64,000 nt of DNA from Saccoglossus kowalevskii (Eukaryota > Hemichordata > Enteropneusta > Harrimaniidae): NCBI RefSeq assembly GCF_000003605.2, contig NW_003131354.1:44913-108912 (forward strand). Direction: 5' to 3'. The notes below the pieces were generated by a model. It saw nothing but the letters and a program-made list of their open reading frames with translations, was not told the origin of the DNA and did not search any database. Shown one piece after another: positions 54,401-64,000 of the stretch; position 1 is the stretch's first letter; the number at the start of each line of letters is the position of its first letter. A program made the translations under genes and the position numbers.

Positions 54401-57400
54401 AAACGAGCAGCCAATTCGATTAATATTTGAAATACTAAAGTGTTTGAAATCGCGTGATCAAAATTAACAAAACATTGAAATATAAACGCTGGTTGGTTTT
54501 GCTTTACCGTGAACTTGAAGTGGTCAGCCAATTATGGAGTTCCAGATTGTTGTCAACGTGAATACAAATATGAGCTTTCTTTCGTGTGACCTGGACACCT
54601 TGTCGGCTCTGCTATCCCACAATCATTAAGAACGAAATCAATAACCGCCCGTAACGATCAACTGCTAATAAAGGTAGGAGTCTTCTTCATTCGCGATTAT
54701 CATCGTTAACTGATCGTGTATATACAATCCACATATTGTTTGCGGAACAAGTGGTTCTTTGGCAATTAAAACATGTTCAGTATCCTTTTGTTCGCTACAA
54801 CAAATAGTTCACGGAAATGCTCAGCAAAACATACTGCTGCGACCCCGCTGGCAAAGCAAAAAACAGCCTCAGTGTTACAGTAACGCAGCGGTCGCGTACT
54901 TCCTAAGTACCGTGACTGTGGTGTTTCACCTGGTGTAAGTTCCCTGCTCCATGCGTAGCGAAATAGTTGATGTGCACATGTCATTGAAGCAAGGCTTCGA
55001 CAAAAGAGCTGATTTCCCGGGGGAGTCACTCCCGATGACACATCTTTCTCATTTAAATGTGCATTTACACTGCAGACTAATGTCACCTGTCAAGCTCTAT
55101 TCTAACCTATTGTGTACCATTACAGTCAATCTTTGTCAGTATAGCCTGCCCGACAATCTTGATATAAGCGAACGAACGCTAAATGTACAGGGAAGATTTT
55201 AAGATAAGATCTTGCTATTGCATTGTTTTTTCCAGTTATTATGCTCTAAATGTATGTAAAATAAACGCGCCATATATCTATGCCACTAATATTACCCCCC
55301 CTCCCCTTTGTTGATTATTATATTAAAAATATTAAATCGACGCACTCACCCGATGAGATAATTTCAGTTAAAGAAAACATGAATTGTGGGATCGTGGGAT
55401 TTTATGTGAACGCTGTTCGAACAGACGCGCTTGTGATTCGCTCGACATCTCGCGTAAACCTTATTGCAATCTTTTTAACCCTACTTTCGGCCTTGTGTGA
55501 GCGCGCTTTCAACTTTATATAAACTCACTTACATTAAAAGACCCGAATAATATCCGCTATCACCATGTGAAACACCGTGCCGTATGTCATTATCAATGCG
55601 CCTACCAGACCCATATTGTTGTCGTTAGTGCAGCACGTGCATAGTAATACACCGAGAAACGAATACACGGATATAATAGCATATGTGTGTCACATTGTTG
55701 TCACGATGCAGTTGTACTACTCTGTTTCAAGTTTCCGACGCTGTGAGCACAATCTATTGATCATTGTCAATAGCCATTGTTTCGACCAGCTATCTCTGCT
55801 CCTGTTGATATCCTTTTTTTGTATTTCTATACGATATTATTTATTAAAAATCAAGACTCCATCTAAGAAAATATAAAGTCTAAGAAAGCACTCATAATGT
55901 GTCTTACAACTAGGATGTGGCAATAGTCAAAGCTTACAAACTATTTGATATGATCGCCGATTATTTTCTATTAAATTGTAAAGACGGTATAATATATTCG
56001 TTTCTTCATTTGGCCCTATCAGTCGTTCACCCCCCCCCCCATATCTCCGCCACACTCACATATTATAGTATCGTACCATTAAGCATTATGCAGACATACT
56101 TTGGTCACCCGAATTATCAATTATATTATTGTTACATGCTCACTATATCACGTCGTATGAGTGATGCCCCCCCCACCTACCACTATGTCAATGATCACAG
56201 TAAAGCAATATCTGGCCTGTATAATACAAATAGATATTGCAATGATACACGACAAATGTTTTAGAAGCATGCAATACATTTCCATATTGCATATGTTATA
56301 GATCGGGGATAGGGATTGAACAACGATTCTTAATATTAAATGTATGATATATCCTAATTGTATCTTACGCGTGAATTGATACGATATGGGAGACATAGAA
56401 ACAGTAAGTTGTATGACGTCCACGCTAATTCAATTGAGGTATTAGGGGGTAACAGTCCTACAATATTTACATCAATATTTGTGAATTGACAATTGAACAT
56501 TTACATAAATCACACGAAAGTTAACGTTTAGGTGAACATCACTAACCTGAATTCTTCGAACTGTGTTACCTTTAAATTGTACACGACGTACTATATTGAA
56601 TAACAGAACACGGACTGTTCGTTTAATGCCACATTCGAGCACAAAGATGTAAAGATTTACATAGCAATGGGCTTCAGTTTTAATATGCATATATAATCAA
56701 CAAATACAACCAACAATATCATTCTGCCATATTAATATTTAATATTTCATTTGCGCATGAGATTGCTTTTTACAAAGATAGACTGTACCATGCTCGATAT
56801 TACGATATTAAAATCGGTTGTATTGTTCTCTCGATAGGTAAGCTGACTGTGCCGACGCTTGACAAATGACCTCAAAAGTTTTCAATGTCAAATGTATAGA
56901 GTGGTTGATAAACAATGTTTATATCATTTATCATAATTCGGTATTTATATGAAGATACAATATATAAGAATCAAAGCACAAAAGAACCGGAACCAGTTTG
57001 GATAACGGTATTCACAATTTGGATACTTTTTAGTGCTTAGAATGGTATATTGGATAAAGAAAATGTGTACATTTTGTTAACATCTACCACGGTGTCCACT
57101 AGCCAATCAATATAACTGCTTCGTGAAAAGATGTATTTAGCAAAAACTGCCCCCCACACTCTCTATGGTATATGTCTTTAATATACAGGTGTACATTACA
57201 TTAATTTAAACATCCAATGTGTTTTGAATCAGCGGGTAATGTTTCTTTTAATTGATGTCCACAGGCCCGGGGGTAGACATAACTCTTTCCTTTAATTAAG
57301 CCTACGAGTGACAAATCATATTGAACTTGTGTCGGTAATCGTAACTCAGAAAGGGCAGTTAAAGTCAGAGTCAAGGTTATTATGTTTGGATACTGTTTGG

Positions 57401-59940
57401 AATGTAGGTATAATCAGAGCTTTTTGACCAAGGTTATAGACCGAAAAAATAAATGAGGGCGTCGTCGATATAACGGAATGTGCTAAACTGTGCAGATACA
57501 ATTACAGATATCCGCCAACGTATAAGACATGGAATGTCTTTCAACGTCTTTGAAAAATGACTGAGCTAACGATTTTTGAAACGTTTTGGAATTTTCATAG
57601 CTACTTTAAAAAGATCTTATACTCGTTCAAGTATTGAACTTGAACAACAGCCACATCAGTTGAGCAGAGAGCAACATGCAGGTTCGCCCCATTATGTTAA
57701 TTGTACTGATGTATTCAATTACTATCAAAGACATAAACGAATGATTCATTTCATGTGCAACGTTCACCCATAAAAATAAATCAGAAATCATTGTATATTG
57801 TTCCCAATCTACGGTCATGATATAAACACAAACTAGCGTCAACCGAACTTCGATGACGTAGTATATTCGTCACGATGCATAGATACAACGCATTCTACTG
57901 ATCTACCATAATGATATTACCAAGCACGTAAGCAAAAAAATACCAAATACAGGTCTGATTAAATCGGTGTCGACGATGACGTTATCTCTTGATTCACATA
58001 TTCTTATCTTTGCCAACATGCCAGATCCGCACCGAGTTTAGTTCTAGGCAGGAATCGACTATAATGATAAACTTGTTTGACAATATTGGGTAACACAGTT
58101 TTCAAGCTGGTTGTCACACAGTTTATCCGTGGAGTGTAGCTTTTGACATATCTCTCACTACATAGATTTACTTACCGCGAACATAGATGGGTGTGCTATG
58201 CTCACGTGACACAATGCTGCCAATAGAATTTACATATGGGTTCTGTTCGTTTTCAACTGTTTACGTCTTTAATTGGGCCATATGTATCCACGTTATTTGC
58301 AATTATTCATTATATTTGTCGTACATCGATTAATAAGGGGGTTAAAATTATCCCCGTCCCCTTGTACATAATTAAGCATGGCTCTAATTTTCTTAATATT
58401 ACCAGTTAATTTACCACCATGTGCACAGTGTTGTTAATGATGGCCGAGTTTTTACTTCTTGGTTGAACCAGTAATATTTTATATAAAGGGGTCATCACCA
58501 TCTTACGGAAATATTTAATGAAAAACAGTTTATCAATTTAGGTTTACACAAAATGTAAAATACACCTTCGCAATATCTTTATACCGTTTTCAAATGTATT
58601 AAGGAAATGGACGTATTCTGTTCAATAATTGTGTCATTCTTTCACACAATACATATGTCAAATTGCATCTTGGTGATAATTTAAGTTTATTGAGGATATT
58701 GAAGGACACAGCAACTTGTTTGATCAAGGGAATTTAACTATCGTGTTAATATTAATGTATATATTACAATGTATCCCCGAGGAACCGTCAGGTCTGTATT
58801 GAGTAATTTACTTTAAAAATCTAATAAGACTTTGCAAACGCATACGTAGTTACTCAGTATATTTGTCGGCAATATTACATTTAGAAAATGTATGCATAGG
58901 TCTTCACCAATATTTAGAATGATTTAGATTTTCATCGCGACAAATTGGTTGGAACGTTTCTTTCGATTCAATTTATCATTACATCGATTTATGACTATGT
59001 GTGTGTGTATTTTCTTATGTCATCGATAGGAAGCGATGGCACCCGCTTATTATATTTACTCACAAATATCTTGAATTTTCAAGCTTTTCAAGATTGTTTT
59101 CAAACTCAGTTTCGGTGGGTAATCTAACCAAAGACTTGGATTTAGGGGGCTATTCGAATTGCTCTAAAAATGATTGCAATTACAATGCAAATTTGACGCC
59201 CCCTCAAAGCACGTTGCAGGCATGATATATAGAAGAAACTCGTCTATAGACAATTCTGCAAATGAAAAATGAACAAGCAATTCACAAACCAATAACGGAT
59301 TCTATTGAGAAAAAAAAAGTACTTTGTTATTAACTATGTATAAAGTAATTCGGCATTACGATGTTGCCGATTACATTAGGGTTGCATGGAAACCAGCAAT
59401 GCTTTCGGTTTAATGGTATTATTAAAATAATATCCGAACCTACAAGGTATTGAAAAAGTGGTTTACAATCAGGTTTTATGAGATAGTACTTGTTTTGCGG
59501 TGATAACACATATGAAGTGATGAAATATTGAATTACACAGAAATACAATTTGTTTTTGGCGATGAGAAATTTCTTAGACACAGTGAGTATATTACTTTCC
59601 GCGAGTATGCGAATTTTATCATTATTATAGGCGTTACATTATTTGATACGCTGTAATAATCGAAACGTGCCCTTTCTTTAAACATCACTTTCAAAAGAAT
59701 CTTCCACATTTTCCTTGTGGCGAATCATCATATTTCATATACGTAATGGCTTACTGCAATCATTCGATAAAAGATGCGATGGATGCTCTTAATTATACAA
59801 ACTACTCCAAGATGAATTGTAGTTATACTAAAAGCATTTCTAAAGTTCAGTAAATGATCTAAGCTGTTTGTGAGTGTTGGGTTTTATCGCATCTATGTGC
59901 AATACAAATGTATACGCTCATTATTTATCGTGAGGCTCGT

Positions 59941-59985
59941 CACTGCGATGACTGCCGGCAGCTAGATTCGAACCAGCCAACTGGA
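59941..59985 (-). repeat. tRNA T-arm-like fragment (possible SINE relic)
   Basis: On the minus strand, GCTGGTTCGAATCTAGC forms a 5-bp stem with a TTCGAAT loop, like a tRNA T-arm and Pol III box B. No matching acceptor stem or anticodon arm lies upstream, so it is not a tRNA gene. Weaker TTTGAATCC look-alikes occur at 15291 and 63305. Confidence 0.25.
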
Positions 59986-60238
59986 ATTGTAACATTTCAT
60001 AAGTGCATAAGGATTCAATATTGGTGAAGAAGAAAGATTCCGCATCACAAATTGCCAATCAACAGAACATAGTCAGGTGTCACGAATACGCATGAATGTA
60101 TCAACAAGCTTTTCCTATAAATTCAAAATTGAAACAAAATTTAATATTATACTCATATTTACTCTGTGTAGTGATGCGTATTTAAAGTTTGTTGATACAG
60201 TTTTACAAAAATAATTGTCGAGAGTATTATATTCCTGA

Positions 60239-60316
60239 AATAAAGTATAATAGGTCAATGCACTTGTTAAAATAGTGCCAAATAGTTTATTGTGATATGC
60301 TTCATCTGATCTAATT
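60239..60316. repeat. Left copy of 78-bp duplicate at assembly gap
   Basis: Identical to 60503-60580. It runs directly into the N gap, so it is likely the same genomic segment assembled twice. Confidence 0.9.
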
Positions 60317-60502
60317 NNNNNNNNNNNNNNNNNNNNNNNNNNNNNNNNNNNNNNNNNNNNNNNNNNNNNNNNNNNNNNNNNNNNNNNNNNNNNNNNNNNN
60401 NNNNNNNNNNNNNNNNNNNNNNNNNNNNNNNNNNNNNNNNNNNNNNNNNNNNNNNNNNNNNNNNNNNNNNNNNNNNNNNNNNNNNNNNNNNNNNNNNNNN
60501 NN
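60317..60502. other. Assembly gap (186 N)
   Basis: Run of 186 N flanked by two identical 78-bp segments. The 162-codon minus-strand frame across it is an artefact. Confidence 0.97.
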
Positions 60503-60580
60503 AATAAAGTATAATAGGTCAATGCACTTGTTAAAATAGTGCCAAATAGTTTATTGTGATATGCTTCATCTGATCTAATT
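60503..60580. repeat. Right copy of 78-bp duplicate at assembly gap
   Basis: Base-for-base match to 60239-60316, starting immediately after the N run. Confidence 0.9.
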
Positions 60581-63500
60581 TGATTGGCTGAATGTGGCAT
60601 CATGCTTCCACTGCATGTATATGTTCATTTCTGAGCCGATTCTTACTATACATCTAAAATAGATAAGATCTATTGAGATATTTCCATGGAAACCCCACGA
60701 TTAGCGTTCGTTGTTTTGTTTCGTGCAATAGAACACACTAACGTCACCAGTGCGTACGTGAAGGGAGTCATACCTTAAAAACTTATATATTACTTGTCAG
60801 TAATATATAATGTGTTTGTGTTCATAATTCAACAGTTTTGAGTATTTCCGATACACATAACACCACACATTCAGAATGGTGTATTGACATGTATGTTGGT
60901 AGTTGGGACTATAATACCCAATGACTTATATAAATGCATACGTATGTATCTTTTACCTATTAGTAAATAAATAGGAGCCGTACCACTAGGAGTAGTTCAG
61001 ATACCAGTGATTCGCTACTACACATGCACCGATTGCATTAACTGTTTTTTATGAGTGTATTCATAATACTGATATATCATGAGAAATTACAAATTATAAT
61101 ATACTAATAATTCAGTTTTTTACAATTACTAGCATATATATTTATTAGTATGATGTAAAGTCTGATTACAATTTGAGGAATATTTTTTTCACTGAGCAGT
61201 ACTCAATAACCGTAAAAAAACTTCGCCTTGTCATTGCGATTTTAAAATGCAATACAAAGAGCTCGGTGGTTTTTACACGAGCGTCGACAATGAAGTTAAG
61301 AATATATGTATCATTTGTCATCTATAAACCAACGCCAATAACGATTAATTACGTCGACTGTGTGTCAAGCATATATACAAGCGACATATATCACCCCCTT
61401 CATTATATTATGATTGATATATCGCAGAGATTCTTTACAGTCTAACCGAAAAGTCTACTGTCAATATTATAATTTGTTCATAATTAGTAATAATTGTGTT
61501 TTTTTCTAATTAACAGTATTATCTTGTGTATCTTTATCGTAGTGTTTAACGTACTAAAAACTGGTGGTTATTAAAACTTGATATTATAGACTGGACACTC
61601 ACCAGAATGTGATACAATATTAAACAACTGCTCATATGCATTATGTGAAATGAATGAGTGAATATTATTTTTATATACATTTACACACGTTTTTTTTTAT
61701 CTATAATGCCGGTGGAAGAACATTGTATTTATACATAGAAAATATATAGACTTGTATGTGTTTTGTATAATGGTATTGTAAAATAATAAAAACAAATCTT
61801 GTATTTATGCTTTGGTACCGCTACACGACATCGTTTGTTACGATATTGACCGAAAAATGAAAACACACATTTCTATTCAATCTAATTCACATTACCTTAT
61901 AACGCACATACACAACCCCACAGAACACGTATGGTGTAATTGGGTATATATTCGTTTATCACTGTTGAGAAATGCGTAAAAACGTAATTCATGTTTACAC
62001 ACTTCGATTGATAAAACAGTTAGTAACGTGTGCATGGGCACGACTCAAATGAAGCATTTTAGTGTCCAACAAATATTTATTATCAGGAATTCACATTTAT
62101 CGCACTGAACAAGAGATGCACCTACCGCGAAGGATAACTATAGCTTGAAAATATATCAGGATATTTGTATTTTTCTTTTTAATTTGTAATGTGTAGAATC
62201 TTTATAAATGCGGTTATCGTAATAATAAATGAGACATCTTTGTTGCGAAAAAACGCATTAAATCATCTATATATGGCAACGTTGTGTGCATTTAAATTCG
62301 TATGTACATAATTATATTATTATGTGGAAAATACATGTATGCAAGTTGACAGAGATTAAAGTTTCATATTCATGTAACCGTTTTGGGTACGGTAAACGCA
62401 GTCAAATTCTCTACATTATAACACAGCGATAAAGCCTTTCCGTTTTCGACATTGTGAAATTCTTTCGTTTTTATGCAGAAAAAACACAGTATTTAAAGTT
62501 ATTGTTCATACATGAGTTGTTGAACACACTACATAGTTTGTAATTTCATTCACCTTCTTTCAGTCATAATTCAAGACAAATGAAATGTAAAAATAGGAGA
62601 ATGTAGCAACTTATTATTTTTCTGTAATATCCTCGTGTAATCGGTAATTATGAAAATTATTTTTTTTTTTTTTTTTTCCAAAATTATTTATGGGTGCATG
62701 GAGAATACATTTTGTTATGAATTATTCTCAATATAAATTTCTGAATTATTTTTTCTCCAAAACAAAAACGAAAGAATGTCAAAAACGAACAGTCTTTATC
62801 ATAGTGTTATTATACATATTATATTTGAAGCTATCATAAATTTTAAACTTATTATTTTGAAAGTTGAACAAATGTGTATTTTACACAATACAAAAAACTT
62901 GAAAAACAATAGAAAACATAAATGCAGATAATACAATTAACAACGGTGTGATTTATTATATTTATTATATCGATTTGACAGGGTTGTTTGGATTCCGTGT
63001 AGCATGTTATATAAATCTGTCTGTATTTAATATGTTGTATTATTCATATTATTATTTGTGTTTGCATGAACAGAAATGTCGAAGACAATCATAACTTAGT
63101 ACATAGTTTTGACCATGAACTACTGGATTTTATATGTATGCAGAAATATAGTCTACGTGCTGTTTATGACGTTCATCTAGTCAATGTGGACCCATGTAAA
63201 TTGCATGCTATTTTGGGCAGTTTTTTTTAGACGCCTCGGTTAGAATGGCATATTAAGGTGCGCGTCTACGTACGATGAGAAGGCGTATTGTCCGCAATCG
63301 TCAGTTTGAATCCGCATCTCTTGTCTATTAATTCGTAATGTGTTTCCATTTATAGTTTCTACTTCCTATGACGTTAACACGCACGTATAAACAGTTATTT
63401 GGTTATCCAGGAAAATAGTCCGGTCCGGTAAGTTTACTACCACGAACAGTAGTAAAATCGTAGTTTATATTCATTCATCGTATTATTGATTTACAATAGG

Positions 63501-64000
63501 CTTACACATTCTTTTACAACACTGTTTTCATATACGGTCGTGTTGGTTTCATCGATGAACCATGAACTGGTAAGATATCCGTACACTGTGAATATGTTTC
63601 AAAAGATCAATCATCAATGAATTGATATCAATAGAATATCTTACGAGACAGGATATGATGTATGATAGTTAATATTATCAGCAGACCATTGCCAGTAATG
63701 GCCGCCTTCGTTTCTGTTTCATTCTCAACGCGGCCATTTACTTCTGAGGGCAATTAAATTGTACCCCGCACTCGAATAACCAACTGTTTATGTGGTAAGT
63801 GGGTGTGCACTGAGAATGTCAAATTTGAATTACAGAGAAAACAAACGTTCCGACATGTATGTTTCAACCATAACGTATAAGCACCATTTATGGAGTCCAC
63901 TATATGATGCATATGTTTATTTCTATTCATGGTAATACACTCCAGGCCGTCATAATTAAACGTCATAATAGTTTGCATTGAACGATGACGTCAGTCTAAC

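Noticed and set aside
54766-55086. 106-codon minus-strand frame with varied composition
   Set aside because: No recognisable domain, no signal peptide and no splice context; best treated as chance.
59941-59985. tRNA gene on the minus strand
   Set aside because: Only the T-arm is present; no 5' acceptor strand or anticodon arm fits.
60115-60603. 162-codon minus-strand frame
   Set aside because: It runs through the N gap and the duplicated flanks.

Overview
The window is gene-sparse, AT-rich animal DNA. It has introns with GT-AG borders, long intergenic stretches, microsatellites and short inverted-repeat elements. Two gene families typical of animals are present: a group I metabotropic glutamate receptor and uronyl 2-sulfotransferase. 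Conserved phases and moderate intron sizes suggest a marine invertebrate, possibly a deuterostome. That placement is inference, as nothing in the sequence fixes the species.

Layout. Positions 1-4870 are intergenic and start inside a pentanucleotide array. Two tandem plus-strand genes follow, at 4871-9241 and 12725-17454. Each has eight exons and encodes a 325-residue type II membrane protein closely resembling vertebrate uronyl 2-O-sulfotransferase (UST). Exons 3-7 are exactly the same lengths in both genes (150, 80, 139, 98 and 158 nt) with the same phases, so they are a tandem duplication. About 2.8 kb downstream, in convergent orientation, lies an eight-exon minus-strand gene (coding span 39053 down to 20265) for a 1295-residue metabotropic glutamate receptor of the GRM1/GRM5 type, with a 12.4 kb first intron. 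From 39.1 kb to 64 kb I find no gene, only simple repeats, two minisatellites, a MITE copy and an assembly gap.

Mobile sequence consists of short non-coding inverted-repeat elements. One hairpin-headed family has three copies, one in intron 1 of each UST gene. A second family has two copies in UST introns, and a third has two copies in receptor introns. There are several single elements. I found no retroviral, Polinton, LINE or transposase coding sequence.

Function. The two UST-like proteins are predicted Golgi enzymes that 2-O-sulfate uronic acids of chondroitin/dermatan sulfate. The receptor is a Gq-type glutamate sensor. Nothing in the sequence links their functions. I see no previously undescribed system. 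The most useful leads are the tandem UST pair, three NAGNAG tandem acceptors in it, the shared intronic element, and the unusual receptor tail. There are two N gaps (14777-14826 and 60317-60502). The second is flanked by identical 78-bp copies and looks like an assembly artefact.
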